Assembly: GCA_949152475.1 (NCBI GenBank)
Contig: OX424561.1
Span: 19,338,481-19,402,480 of the forward strand
Length of the DNA: 64,000 nt
Origin: Terebella lapidaria
Taxonomy: Eukaryota > Annelida > Polychaeta > Terebellida > Terebellidae
Direction: 5' to 3'
The notes under the pieces were generated by a model. That model saw nothing but the letters and a program-made list of their open reading frames with translations, did not search any database and was not told the DNA's origin. Within the stretch, counting starts at the first letter, position 1, and each line of letters begins with the position of its first letter. The position numbers and the translations under genes were made by a program. Below are positions 51,801 through 58,800 of this stretch, in pieces.

Positions 51801-53022
51801 GGAGAAAAATCCCTGCCTTGCGAGCAATCACAGGCCAATTTGTCTGGTCTTGGATCGGTTTCACCTGTAGACAGTAAATAAGTTTTGGACAGACAATGAC
51901 TGCACTTCATGTATAGTCTCAATTTTTACATCAGCAACTTTGAGAGCTGTTATTCATTGCTTATTATGCAATACATGCAATTTTTGTTTTGTGCACATGT
52001 GGACATAATGGGTGAATCACTTGTACATGATGTTTGCACATGTGTTACTTATAACTCAGCTAGAACCAGTAACTTCCACATTCCAGCAAGATTGCAGAGC
52101 TTTCAAAAATGGACATTTTTATTTCAGATAAAATCTTGACTGCCAACTAAATAAAAACTTGTGGATATACATAATCTGCAGCATTCATTGTCCTTTTGAT
52201 ACAGTTCAATGTTGCTTGTTTTCCAGGTATGAGGTGATGCGTGACTGTTGGCAGACACGTCCAAGCGACCGACCATCGTTCTCCGCATTGAAGCACCGTC
52301 TAGAAGAGCTGATCAGTGAAGTGTCCTCCACCGACTACCTGGAGCTTGTCTTGGACGAGACTCGTGACTACTACCGCATTGACGACGCCAGCAGCCAGAG
52401 TGAAAGTGAAACTGAGAGTACCACCGGAACTGGAGATCCCCCAGTGGCAAGTGATGACTACGATGAAGAGAGGGACAACTCCGGAGTTCTGGCCAAGACA
52501 CCCTCACAGAGCACGCAAGCGGACAGCGGGGTGGGCGACAAGAGCAGCGTGGAGACGTCTCGAGTGTCACTGCCCAGTACCAGTACGCTGAGCACCTCCC
52601 CAGAGTCACCACTGTGGATCCCAGCCTCGCCCACAGGAACCGCTTGGACGTCCATAGAGAGTCCTGCATTGTCTGGAGCCAATTGTGCCACTGGGGAGGA
52701 TACCAGCAAGCAGAGAGACAGGGAAAGAAGCACTGAAATTCCCATGAAGAAAACCACAAAAAGCAAGGTGACGACCGCCAAGTCTCCAGCGGGTTCCCAG
52801 CGTGGAGATTCAAACAGGCGTGATATCGGCCACAATCGCGGGAAGACGTCCTCATCCTTGCCGATCCTGTTCCACTTGCACCACCCCCGCCAGGGCGGTG
52901 GAGAGTCTAGGACATCAACTAGCAGCACGGAGCAGCTACTGCCCGGCCACAGCGAGTCCAGCATGAGCGGCGGCACTGCGGACAGCGGCTCTCACAGCTG
53001 GGTCGGGGAGAGTCAGGTGTAG
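760..53022 (+). CDS. Receptor tyrosine kinase with FN3 ectodomain (5' end outside window), 18 exons
   Basis: Spliced exons: 760-941, 6180-6294, 6570-6668, 11309-11415, 11598-11675, 11756-11819, 12073-12114, 12314-12513, 12719-12775, 12864-12969, 13171-13351, 13467-13499, 13713-13918, 14169-14362, 14649-14729, 15609-15823, 16019-16156, 52227-53022. Phases match at every junction, giving about 963 residues and a TAG stop. Order of parts: FN3 (about 1-98), divergent FN3-like (about 100-230), FN3 (about 235-350), transmembrane helix (about 355-380), juxtamembrane NPLY, kinase (about 430-727), tail (about 728-963). The kinase has GSGAFG, VAVK, the helix-C Glu ([11 protein letters not shown]), [11 protein letters not shown] and DVWSFG, so it should be active at the plasma membrane. 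The C-lobe end ([20 protein letters not shown]) resembles FGFR and RET; the activation loop (MYVAG, then [11 protein letters not shown]) resembles Tie. FN3 repeats next to the membrane also fit Tie, but no Ig or EGF module is visible here. Orthology is unresolved. The introns are packed with transposons. Confidence 0.93.
2280..3947 (+). repeat. Tandem array, about 134-bp unit (A2 core)
   Basis: About 12 units. Each reads through GGCTAATATCTC, CTTATTATCGA, TTTACAGCTTAGG, ACATATAGGAAATGATATATG and then a stretch with GTGACCTTGAA, TGACCTCTGACCT or TGACCTTTGACCT, and TTTCAAGGTCA. The last parts match nuclear-receptor half-sites (see findings). Confidence 0.9.
3950..5042 (+). mobile_element. Tigger/pogo-like element, internally deleted
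   Basis: Flanked by TA on both sides (3948-3949 and 5043-5044). Removing it restores a normal family A repeat unit. The ends are imperfect inverted repeats (start CACTCCCCCCTCCAATGG; the complement of the end is CAGTAAAACCTGCAATG). It holds a transposase start at 4635 and a long G run near 4320-4336. Confidence 0.72.
4635..4730 (+). pseudogene. Broken N-terminus of a Tigger-type transposase
   Basis: The 31-codon frame begins [20 protein letters not shown] and continues DSGKS before a stop. This matches the first helix-turn-helix of the CENP-B/pogo transposase family (LxLExxxxVIxxLxxGxS). The rest of the DNA-binding and DDE domains is missing. Confidence 0.7.
6180..6294 (+). CDS. RTK exon: second half of FN3 domain 1
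   Basis: The acceptor is TTTTCTTAG and the donor GTACAA. The exon enters in phase 0 and leaves in phase 1. It encodes [12 protein letters not shown], the typical F-G strand pattern of FN3, which completes the module begun at 760. Confidence 0.9.
6570..6668 (+). CDS. RTK exon: start of divergent FN3-like region
   Basis: The acceptor is TTCTTCTCAG and the donor GTAATC; the exon is phase 1 at both ends. It encodes [20 protein letters not shown] and a following aromatic stretch. Element A3 begins only 42 bp after the donor. Confidence 0.82.
6816..8182 (+). mobile_element. Family B Helentron-like element inserted in A3
   Basis: The 5' hairpin arms are AGGCATCCCGATT and AATCGGGAGGCCT around GAA. 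A poly-T/C tract and CTTCCGCCGTTTGGTTTCCGG follow, similar to element D. Near the 3' end are GGGATGCC (repeat of the 5' arm), the hairpin AAGCCTATAGGCTT and the terminus ATGTCTAG followed by T. The A sequence GTCCAC...TTTTTAT / AAAGTTTAC resumes on the far side, as in A2 without the insertion. Confidence 0.72.
7240..7492 (+). repeat. Tandem repeat, 74-bp unit (B core)
   Basis: About 3.4 units containing GATCAGCCAGTCTGTCCAG, GAAATAGGCTCCGCCC and CAGCCAGCCCTGCTCAGTC. It is GC-richer than its surroundings. The open frames across it are repeat-driven and not regarded as genes. Confidence 0.85.
9604..11177 (+). mobile_element. Family C element C1
   Basis: It begins directly after the two T residues that follow A3. 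Hairpin arms are GTATCCCCCGAAC and GTTCGGCGGATAC around AAA. The 3' end has GGGGGATAC (11135-11143), hairpin CGGTCGTAGGCGACCG (11151-11166) and GAAGCGTCTAG followed by T. The core holds about three 132-bp units (10140-10560) and about three 121-bp units (10560-10990), fewer than C2 and C3. It sits in the RTK intron 6669-11308. Confidence 0.78.
11309..11415 (+). CDS. RTK exon: divergent FN3-like region
   Basis: The acceptor is TTGATCAG and the donor GTATTG; it enters in phase 1 and leaves in phase 0. It encodes a Trp- and Cys-containing segment ([15 protein letters not shown]). It is supported by phase agreement on both sides after a 4.6-kb intron filled by A3, B and C1. Confidence 0.82.
11598..11675 (+). 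CDS. RTK exon followed by a GC-AG intron
   Basis: The acceptor is TTGTTACAG. The exon has 26 codons in phase 0 ([15 protein letters not shown]...). The only donor that keeps the frame open is AAG|GCAGGT at 11676, a GC donor. Using the GT four bases later shifts the next exon into an early TGA. Confidence 0.8.
11756..11819 (+). CDS. RTK exon: end of divergent FN3-like region
   Basis: The acceptor is TCTATTTCCAG and the donor GTATAT; it enters in phase 0 and leaves in phase 1. It encodes [20 protein letters not shown], with a strand-rich pattern. Confidence 0.82.
12073..12114 (+). CDS. RTK microexon, 42 nt, Cys-containing linker
   Basis: The acceptor is TTATTCCAG and the donor GTAAGT; phase 1 at both ends. 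It encodes [13 protein letters not shown], a short linker with two Cys just before FN3 domain 3. Confidence 0.8.
12314..12513 (+). CDS. RTK exon: first part of membrane-proximal FN3, ends at a second GC donor
   Basis: The acceptor is TTGACACAG. The exon encodes [20 protein letters not shown], then TFAWEPP and [10 protein letters not shown], clear FN3 strands. It leaves in phase 0 at CAG|GCGAGT, a textbook GC donor. A weaker GT donor farther on would add an unlikely loop. Confidence 0.85.
12719..12775 (+). CDS. RTK exon: F strand of membrane-proximal FN3
   Basis: It has 19 codons in phase 0, with acceptor TTTAATGTAG and donor GTCAGT. It encodes [15 protein letters not shown], matching the Leu...Tyr-x-Val pattern of FN3. 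Confidence 0.85.
12864..12969 (+). CDS. RTK exon: end of membrane-proximal FN3
   Basis: The acceptor is GGCCTGCAG and the donor GTAAGC; it enters in phase 0 and leaves in phase 1. It encodes [17 protein letters not shown], the G strand with possible N-glycosylation sites (NIS, NNT), and a Lys/Pro linker to the membrane. Confidence 0.88.
13171..13351 (+). CDS. RTK exon: transmembrane helix and juxtamembrane start
   Basis: The acceptor is CTTGGACAG and the donor GTTTGT; it enters in phase 1 and leaves in phase 2. It encodes about 25 hydrophobic residues (from VVNVVVPVV to TALFVV), then the basic stop-transfer RRHR and a Ser-rich cytoplasmic stretch ending KYKVE. Confidence 0.92.
13467..13499 (+). 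CDS. RTK 33-nt microexon with NPLY motif
   Basis: The acceptor is TTTGATTTCAG and the donor GTAAGT; phase 2 at both ends. It encodes [14 protein letters not shown] fits the NPxY consensus bound by PTB domains. The length is a multiple of 3, so skipping it would keep the frame. Confidence 0.85.
13713..13918 (+). CDS. RTK exon: kinase N-lobe, glycine loop and VAVK
   Basis: The acceptor is TCTCCCTCAG and the donor GTCGGT; it enters in phase 2 and leaves in phase 1. It encodes [20 protein letters not shown], the GSGAFGQV loop and the VAVK lysine. About 20 residues between strands 2 and 3 (Pro/Ser-rich) exceed the usual FGFR-type spacing. Confidence 0.94.
14169..14362 (+). CDS. RTK exon: kinase helix C to hinge
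   Basis: The acceptor is TCTGTGCAG and the donor GTACGT; it enters in phase 1 and leaves in phase 0. It encodes [13 protein letters not shown] (helix-C Glu), [20 protein letters not shown] and the hinge [15 protein letters not shown]. Confidence 0.93.
14649..14729 (+). CDS. RTK exon: kinase insert and helix E
   Basis: It has 27 codons in phase 0, with acceptor TGATTGCAG and donor GTCAGT. It encodes a short Ser/Asp insert and then [17 protein letters not shown], the usual helix E of RTKs. Confidence 0.92.
14787..15333 (+). mobile_element. hAT-like non-autonomous element 1
   Basis: Ends TAGTGTT... and ...AACACTA are inverted. The flanking 8-bp duplications are ACTCCAAT (14779-14786) and ACTTCAAT (15334-15341), one mismatch. 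The subterminal regions repeat TCGATCGAGC-type motifs, as expected for hAT transposase sites. No ORF. It lies in RTK intron 14730-15608. Confidence 0.72.
15363..15433 (+). repeat. 71-bp segment repeated exactly at 25726-25796 in reverse
   Basis: It starts TAATGATGGTCACCC, has the perfect palindrome ACCATCATATGATGGT offset by a few bases in its left half, and ends GATGTGTGTGTA. By eye, the reverse complement of 25726-25796 is identical over all 71 bp. Confidence 0.85.
15609..15823 (+). CDS. RTK exon: catalytic and activation loops
   Basis: The acceptor is TGTTCCAG and the donor GTGAGA; it enters in phase 0 and leaves in phase 2. It encodes the catalytic loop [15 protein letters not shown], activation-loop tyrosines (YIYSDEMYV) and [10 protein letters not shown]. 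All catalytic residues are present. Confidence 0.95.
16019..16156 (+). CDS. RTK exon: kinase helices F and G
   Basis: The acceptor is TTTGCCACAG and the donor GTGAGT; phase 2 at both ends. It encodes [19 protein letters not shown] and [16 protein letters not shown]. The next coding exon is 36 kb away. Confidence 0.94.
16157..24969 (+). other. First part of the 36-kb RTK intron, no gene seen
   Basis: Mostly unique AT-rich DNA. Short open frames exist (for example 17583-18032 and 20131-20508), but they lack recognisable domains or supporting splice patterns. No terminal-repeat element was recognised. It could hold intronic regulatory sites, which sequence alone does not show. Confidence 0.6.
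25060..25400 (+). repeat. Two tandem units, about 167 bp (C2 5' region)
   Basis: Each unit has GCGCTACAGGCCGCAATTCT, CCCGATCACCATTATTTT, ATCGATTTTGGTTGCCGTGG and CATTTTGCATTGAAAACAGC. The 170-residue reverse-strand frame here comes from this repeat. Confidence 0.85.
25726..25796 (-). repeat. 71-bp segment, inverted copy of 15363-15433
   Basis: It sits between two copies of the 13-bp direct repeat ATTAAGGCATTTC (25711-25723 and 25793-25805), which overlap its end by 4 bp. The direct repeat is made of C2 sequence plus the first ten bases of D, so the segment entered after D. Confidence 0.83.
26280..26620 (+). repeat. Two tandem units, about 167 bp (C3 5' region)
   Basis: Same unit as at 25060-25400. 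The reverse-strand 172-residue frame across it is nearly identical to that of C2 and is a repeat shadow. Confidence 0.85.
26890..27760 (+). repeat. Tandem array, about 132-bp unit (C3 core 1)
   Basis: About 6.5 units with AGTTAAGTCTATTATTGACC, ACAATAAAAATAGTTAAGAC, GAAATATTTATTATT and AAGTTAACATTATTTTTA. One unit has an extra internal duplication near 27180-27230. Confidence 0.88.
27770..28580 (+). repeat. Tandem array, about 121-bp unit (C3 core 2)
   Basis: About 6.5 units with GAATTTCAACTTGAAACC, AAGTTTGGCACATATTATGA, GATCTGGCTCCAATTTCGTC and ATCTTGAAATGCAGTTTTGG. Confidence 0.88.
29200..30860 (+). repeat. Tandem array, about 147-bp unit (D core)
   Basis: About 11 units with GCCGAGTCGGCATTTTT, GTTTTCGTCGATATCTCGG, GTGCGTCGTAGAGCGAAACG, ACTCGTCGCCCTAGACAAAC and TGAACTTTGACCTTGACCC. 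The last part contains TCAAGGTCA on the reverse strand in nearly every unit. Confidence 0.9.
30917..31750 (+). repeat. Tandem array, about 132-bp unit (C2 core 1, resumed)
   Basis: Continues the C2 array after D. Its units match those of C3 one for one, including the internal duplication near 31180-31230. Confidence 0.88.
31760..32700 (+). repeat. Tandem array, about 121-bp unit (C2 core 2)
   Basis: Same unit as at 27770-28580 but one unit longer, so C2 and C3 differ by a unit gain or loss. Confidence 0.87.
33305..33914 (-). mobile_element. hAT-like element 2 with BED-finger remnant
   Basis: Terminal inverted repeat TAGTGATGGG, 10 bp exact at both ends. The 8-bp duplication GTAGTAGT is at 33297-33304 and 33915-33922, although it lies beside a GTA microsatellite. 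Subterminal regions repeat AATCGGTTT/CGATCATC motifs. The transposase remnant is on the minus strand. Confidence 0.82.
33405..33603 (-). pseudogene. N-terminal remnant of a BED-type hAT transposase
   Basis: Reading on the minus strand from 33603, the product starts [13 protein letters not shown] and continues [19 protein letters not shown]. The SRVWDFFGF pattern matches the start of a BED zinc finger (SxVWxxF). The Cys/His ligands and the rest of the transposase are not seen. The frame stays open to 33304, but the later part looks non-coding. Confidence 0.62.
34089..34164. repeat. Imperfect inverted repeat
   Basis: The left arm GTGAATCCTGGTCATTGTTT continues to CATCTCCC. The right arm GGGAGATGAAACAATGACC continues to ATGGTTCAC. 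The arms pair except for a 12-base insertion in the left arm and a few mismatches. No target duplication was found. Confidence 0.65.
34188..34695. mobile_element. hAT-like non-autonomous element 3
   Basis: Ends TAAAGATGGCATCG and (complement of the right end) TAGAGATGGCATCG, one mismatch in 14. Perfect 8-bp duplication CCTAAAAG at 34180-34187 and 34696-34703. No transposase remnant was recognised. Confidence 0.82.
35693..37125. mobile_element. pogo/Tigger-like element with 22-bp terminal inverted repeats
   Basis: The ends TACCGTAGATCTTTGAGTAT and its complement are exact over 22 bp, counting the TA at 35693-35694 and 37124-37125 that would be the target duplication. GGCTTAT-type subterminal motifs follow. 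It holds a broken DNA-binding domain at 36441-36540 and no DDE domain. Confidence 0.8.
36441..36540 (+). pseudogene. Frameshifted transposase DNA-binding domain
   Basis: One frame gives [18 protein letters not shown] second frame from 36494 gives [12 protein letters not shown]. Together they match the Brinker/pogo-type helix-turn-helix ([10 protein letters not shown]... CAAAREFG). The frame change near 36490 and a stop soon after show it is dead. Confidence 0.68.
37126..38943. other. No gene seen
   Basis: Unique intronic DNA. Short frames only, without recognisable domains. Confidence 0.55.
38952..39697. mobile_element. hAT-like non-autonomous element 4
   Basis: Terminal inverted repeat TAGGCATGTAA at both ends. 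Perfect 8-bp duplication GTTGATAG at 38944-38951 and 39698-39705. Both subterminal regions are dense in CGATGATCGATCG and its complement. No transposase frame. Confidence 0.85.
39706..44234. other. No gene seen
   Basis: Unique intronic DNA with short simple repeats (TA run near 40690, TACATGTA run near 42260) and a purine-rich tract near 41230-41300. No supported gene. Confidence 0.55.
44235..47136 (+). mobile_element. Family A element A4, complete
   Basis: The 5' hairpin arms are AGGTTACCGGACC and GGTCCGATAACCT around TAT. The 3' subterminal TCCGGTAACC is at 47107-47116 and the hairpin TAGCCCATTGGGCTA ends at about 47135, followed by a T run. The 5' flank AATAATTTTT is the same as that of A3. 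A 134-bp array fills most of it. Confidence 0.82.
45060..47080 (+). repeat. Tandem array, about 134-bp unit (A4 core)
   Basis: About 15 units, more uniform than in A2. Nearly every unit has GTGACCTTGAATTTGACC, TGACCTTTGACCTCA and TTTCAAGGTCACA. Confidence 0.92.
47137..52226. other. Last part of the 36-kb intron, no gene seen
   Basis: Unique DNA ending in the polypyrimidine tract and acceptor TTGTTTTCCAG used by the last RTK exon. A C-rich run lies at about 50224-50247. No supported gene or element. Confidence 0.55.
52227..53022 (+). CDS. RTK last coding exon: end of kinase and C-terminal tail
   Basis: The acceptor is TTGTTTTCCAG. The first codon joins CT from 16156 to G, giving [10 protein letters not shown] without a break. 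After [14 protein letters not shown] come [15 protein letters not shown] and a tail of about 235 residues rich in Ser, Thr and Glu. The protein ends ESQV, which fits a class I PDZ ligand. The stop is TAG at 53020-53022. No further domain is recognised in the tail. Confidence 0.94.
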
Positions 53023-54290
53023 AGCTTCAGCAGACAGGATCCAGGACAATCCAGGGAGTCGAGACACTGAGTGACGGATTCATTCAGGATACATGGGCTC
53101 CATGACAATATACATATTTATGTTTAGGAGCTCTTGTCTTGCCACATGTAAGATTTGACTCAATTTGATGTGGCACTTTGTGCATATATTTGACATTGTC
53201 AGAAATACATAATAAGATATTGTATTTCTGGTATTGTATAATACTTTATTAAACATGTTAAATGTATGGACAACATAATATGTAAATTTCTCATGGTCAT
53301 TATTTATGCAGTGCAAACATTACAAAATGAAAACTTGAAACGTTACTGTTTTATGTAAGAAGATGTCATATCACATGAGTGGGTGCTATGATTGGCTATG
53401 TAAGCAGACATCTCCCCTTTCCATGCTTCAGGAAGATAGAATTCATACAAGTAAGCTTCAGGGTATTGGCTTACAGCTAAAACACACATCAAATAACTAA
53501 TTGAACTGTCAGTAATATATTAAAAAAGTTGTCATGAATCAAAGGATGTCAAATAACTAGTACAATTATATGTTGACCTTATATTTAGTGTTTATTAGCT
53601 TAGAGCATTTATGCATTTGTGTACAGTATAGTTATCAACTGATGAGTTAATAGTGACTAGGTAACGGTACATGTATTTAAATTATTTAGTAGAAGTTGAT
53701 TCTTCATGTATACATTATCATGTATTTTGTTTGATGATCTCAGAATATATTACCTAACGCACAATTTATAAATAGGTAGAAATCAAAGTTTTGATTGTAA
53801 GCATTTTTAGTTGTAAATTCGAATCAACATGGTGGTGGTAATATGAGGAAATGAGTTAGTAATTGTCTTGTAGTACATTCTAACATGTCGCAAATTGTGT
53901 TTGTTGAAAATGTATTGACACATTTTTTTCATACCTGTACAGAGTTTTTTTTTAACTGTTAAAAAAATGTACTGATTAATGTCAGTAATTTTGAGGTATT
54001 AATCTGCTTTTAAAATAAATTACAATTCAAATTAAACTCTATAGAAACAGTATCGCACAAAACCCATGGTTTCTTTTGTCTGGGAGCTGATGTTGAAGGG
54101 AATATTTTTGCATTTATATTTTAGGCGTGACAAGCATAATTCTGTAATAGTTCACTTGAACGAGTATGATATTTTATTGGGTTGTTATGAAGTACCCTAT
54201 GTAGTACCGAAATAAACATTATGTGACTTCACATATATCCCAATGTATGTTGTGTGCTATACAATAAAACAGGGTGATGGGGCAATACAT
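53023..54290 (+). other. RTK 3' untranslated region with candidate polyadenylation signals
   Basis: AT-rich sequence after the stop. AATAAA occurs at 54014-54019, 54211-54216 and 54263-54268. The end of the transcript is inferred from these signals only. Confidence 0.5.
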
Positions 54291-54394
54291 GTCTTTTTGA
54301 TAGTGTATGAAACTGACAGTGAAATACTAAACCTCACATTCAAGGTCATTTAAATGATTAGATCAGAGCCCTCATCTAAAACGTTAATGCTGCA

Positions 54395-55830
54395 GATTCC
54401 TCGGAGAATTCTTTCTTACAATTTTCTACCTTGTGTTTTCATTACATGTAATTGACTAAGGACGTTCCAATGGCCAATGATTCCAATATTTCATTAGGGA
54501 ATTATTTCTTACAAGTTTCTGCCTTGTGTTTTCAGTAATTGATTAAGGCCGTTTCCAAATTCCAATGTTTGCCAATGATTCCAATATTTCATTAGGGAAT
54601 TCTTTCTTACGATTTTCTACCTTGTGTTTTCAGTATTTGATTAATGACGTTTCAAAATTCCAATGTTTGCCAATGATTCCAATATTTCATTAGGGAATGC
54701 TTTCTTACAATTTTCTACCTTGTGCATCCAGTAATTGACTAGGGACGTTTCCAAAATACCAATGTTTCATTAGGGAATTCTTTCTTACAATTTTCTACCT
54801 TGTGTTTTCAGTAATTGGCTTAGAACGTTTCTAAATTCCAATGTTTGCCAATAATTCCAATATTTCATTAGGGAATTCTTACAAAGTTCTAGCTTGTGTT
54901 TTCATTACTTGACTAAGGACGTTTCCAAATTCCAATGTTTGCAAATGAGTACAATATTTCATTAGGGAATTCTTCCTTACAATTTTCTACCTTGTGTTTT
55001 CAGCAATTGACTAAGGACGTTTCCAAATTCAAATGTTTACCAATGATTCCAATATTCCATTAGCGAATTCTGTCTTTCAAATTTCTACCTTGTGTATCCA
55101 ATAATTGACTAAGGACGTTTCCAAATTCCAATGATTACAATATCTCAGCGAATTCTTTCTTACAATTTTCTACCTTGCGTATTCAGTAATTGACTAAGGA
55201 CGTTTCCAAAATACCAATGTTTGCCAAGGATTCCAATATTTCATTAGGGAATTCTTTCTTACAATTTTCTACCTTGTGTTTTCAGTAATTGATTGAGGAC
55301 GTTTCCAAATTCCAATGTTTGCAAATGATTCCAATATTTCATTAGGGAATTCTTTCTTACAATTTTCTACCTTGTGTTTTCAGTAATTGGTTGAGGACGT
55401 TTTCAAATTCCAATGTTTGCCAAGGATTACAATATTTCATTAGCGAATTCTTTCTTACAAATTTCTTACTTGTGTTTTCAGTAATTGACTAAGGACGTTT
55501 CCAAATTCCAATGTTTGTCAATGATTCCAATATTTCATTAGGGAATTCTTTCTTACAATTTTCTACCTTGTGTTTCCAGTAAACGAATAAGGACGTTTCC
55601 AAATTCCAATGTTTGCTAATGATTGCAATATTTCATTGGAGAATTCGTTCTCACAATTTTCTACCTTGTGTTTCCAGTAATTGAATAAGGACGTTTCCAA
55701 ATTCCAATGTTTGCCAATGATTCCAATATTTCATTGGGGAAGTTACGATTTTCTACCTTGTGTTTTCGGTAACTGACTAAGGACGTTTCCAAATTCCACT
55801 GTTTGCCAATGATTCCAATATTATATTATT
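54395..55830. repeat. Tandem array, about 99-bp unit
   Basis: About 14 diverged units with CATTAGGGAATTCTTTCTTAC, ATTTTCTACCTTGTGTTTTC, AGTAATTGACTAAGGACG and TTTCCAAATTCCAATGTTTG. It begins just past the likely RTK 3' end. No terminal structure like that of families A-D was found around it. Confidence 0.9.
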
Positions 55831-58800
55831 GCCAAGACACGCAAATATGATTGTTCGACTATTTCCGAATGAGACGTATCACCGCGTGTGTGTAACGATC
55901 ATTCACCGTGGCCGAAATAAGAAAGGTGAGTCAATGGTCCTGCAGGTTACTGATATCCCTGCGCAACAACTATAATTATGCCAGTTTAATTCTCGAGTAG
56001 GCCTACATCAGTTGTTTCATACCGTGATCTTAATATGTATTATACAGATATCATATACTTTTTCTTTGTTACATGCTTAATTTGAAGAAAATGTATTGTG
56101 GTCTTTCACTGGATGTCACTGTCAGAACACTTCCAACATTTAATACTTAACATTGGAAAGATGAACTACGTCCCTGATACTTGTATGTTATTGTTTTGTT
56201 ACAACTTGATTCACAGACCAGTTTTATTTTATCACTCCAAACAGTACTTGCAAAAAATATAGGCTGATTTCCTCAGCAGAAAGTCGCCAAAATTATTGTC
56301 CTAACTACTAATCTGAGGTGAATGGTCTTTTAGCCTCGATAAAAATTTGAATACAATTTTCGGAAACACTATACTTTGAATAATTCCCTTTGTTATGTTC
56401 CGTGTAATGCTATCACGCATGTGTTCATATGCCAGACTCAATTTGATTCTTGACCGCAAAATAAGTTAAGAATGAAGTAAGATAGCGATTAAGAGATTGT
56501 TGGACGCCCTCTCGCATTGTATCGATTTCAATAATGGCGCCTGTCGTGCAACTATCTATCATTGTTACCCTCAATTTATATTCCTTAAATGGACAAGTTG
56601 TGGTTTGTTTGTGCAGACTGTTCGTGTGAGTTCTGTTCTGACTTGTAGACTGACAAACAATCCATCACGACCAGGCAAGGGACAAGCATTCTTTGTGTGA
56701 CTCGATCTTGACGTCACTCTGGTACCATGCATGCCCACCCCTGTAATTCCACAATCCACATCTTCCTATTTTTGTCCTCCGAGCTGAGGATTGACTAAGG
56801 AACCATTCCGCTTCAGGTTTTCCATGTAGAGGTTCAGCCAGTTCCTCCAATAAGTGTGAAACAAATAGTACCGGCTCTGATCACACTCCCCAAAATGAAT
56901 CCGCCATTCGGATGTTGTTAACTGCTCCAGTGGTTACAAGAACAGGAATATTATCAAGCATTCGGTACTCGCACCTACGCATATGTCATGCAAATAAACA
57001 TTAAACCCCTAAATGACCCAGTCATTTCTCCCACATTGCGGTTTGCTTATCGCGCGGCTGTCAGCAACATCACGTCGCATTGTTTCCACGTTGCCGATTT
57101 TCTACGGGCTGTTATCGTAACAACCATAAACATTGCTTTGTGTGCGTTTCCGTTTCGGTGATTTATCAAAGTACCCCCTGCGAGTTTCTGTCACGGGAAA
57201 TGGGTCTCTTACTTCATTCTTTCATGAACTCAACCTGACAGTCTCCGTTGAAAGGACACGCAAAAAGCGCTGGGCGCGTGGTTCTTGACTCTTGCTCGTT
57301 GTCGACAATCGAACGAAGGATGTCGAAAGCGCTGTGAAAGTGCACAATCTGATGAGCGAGCGAAAGCGGCGTTCAAGTCTGTAATCAGTGACTTGACAGT
57401 CCGCTGCTCCTGCTTTACAGGATGTTCTCACACGACAATGGAAATATTACCCAGGACACCCGGGGGCTTTGCCTTGCTTAATTTAGAAAAAGCACTCAGC
57501 GCCGAAGCCCTGATTTATGTTGTTGTCTCAAAAACACCGACAAGTGGCGGACTTCACACGGGCTAATGTTCCCAAAGGCGCATCTTTTTTCAAATTATGA
57601 TTAGAAAGCCACTCAGAGAGCATTACCGCCTCACTTTTCCTCGGTACAAAATAACCTTTCAAATTACAGGTTTCCGCCATGCATGAAGATATTGATGATA
57701 ACAGTCCAGATACATCTGTGACATTTCAATATGGACTTCGCTAATTATATACTTATTATCATTAAACAATAATAATAGAAGGCATTCGAGTAAAAGATCA
57801 CTTAAAAGAGAGGTGATAAACAACACGAATCTGTATTTATTTTCGGATCCAACTCCAATATAAATAGCTTTAACGCGGTCTGTGTTACGTATGTATGGAT
57901 TAAAAACAAACTCGACACGAACACGGGCCATATCATTACTGAAGTCGGATGCTATCAGTGTTACCGCACACAGAGATTTTGGCTGTGGTTTTCATGGCTA
58001 ATTCTGTTTCTGCTATGACCCACCGCCTTGTGAACGGCTCGATGTGAACCCGTACTTATCACTAACCCGGCCAGCCCTGCTAAATTCCTAACTAACCTGG
58101 CAACAAAGTCACGAGGGTACACAAACGAGAAGTTGCCAATAATAATGCAACTGGTTATTGTCTTCCTCTATATGTACATATTTTTTCAATGGACGGAAAC
58201 AATCAGACGTATACCCCTCCCCACTTGCACACAAAAGTATTCGCAAAGTAATTACACTTTTCTCAAGTATAGCCTCGCGGTTTTGCTGCTTTGGTGTTAA
58301 GATGTTCGGTGTTAAGAAACAAAATTAAAGTATTGAACAGCAACGTCCAGTGTTTCGAATCTGGCTGTCGACATTCCTGCGGTCAGTGCTGGAGGTTAGA
58401 CCCCCCCCCCTTCTACGGGTACACTAACCGGTGTCAGACCACTCAAGATCCGCACTTAAGCCTACGAAATCTGATTTTGACACGGTCCCTAACGCGATGC
58501 GACAGTGAGACTTCGGTACGGAGATAAATGAAAAAAAAAATCGCGGGAAGGTGTGAGACATGGGTTCAAATAAGGAAGTTGTGTAAATTGTAAGTATTCA
58601 TGAAATATTTCCAACCGAACCACGTCAAAATGTATGAAGAACAGATTTATTAATATTGCACACACAAAAATGTACTTGCCTTTTTCTGAACAAGAATACA
58701 CAGTCTGAAAATGTTAGAAAATGTTGACATGTAGAATTGAATCAAAAGCAACGATGATTTTCCAGGAATCCTTCCAAAGCTTGGTTTGAATGAAAATAAA

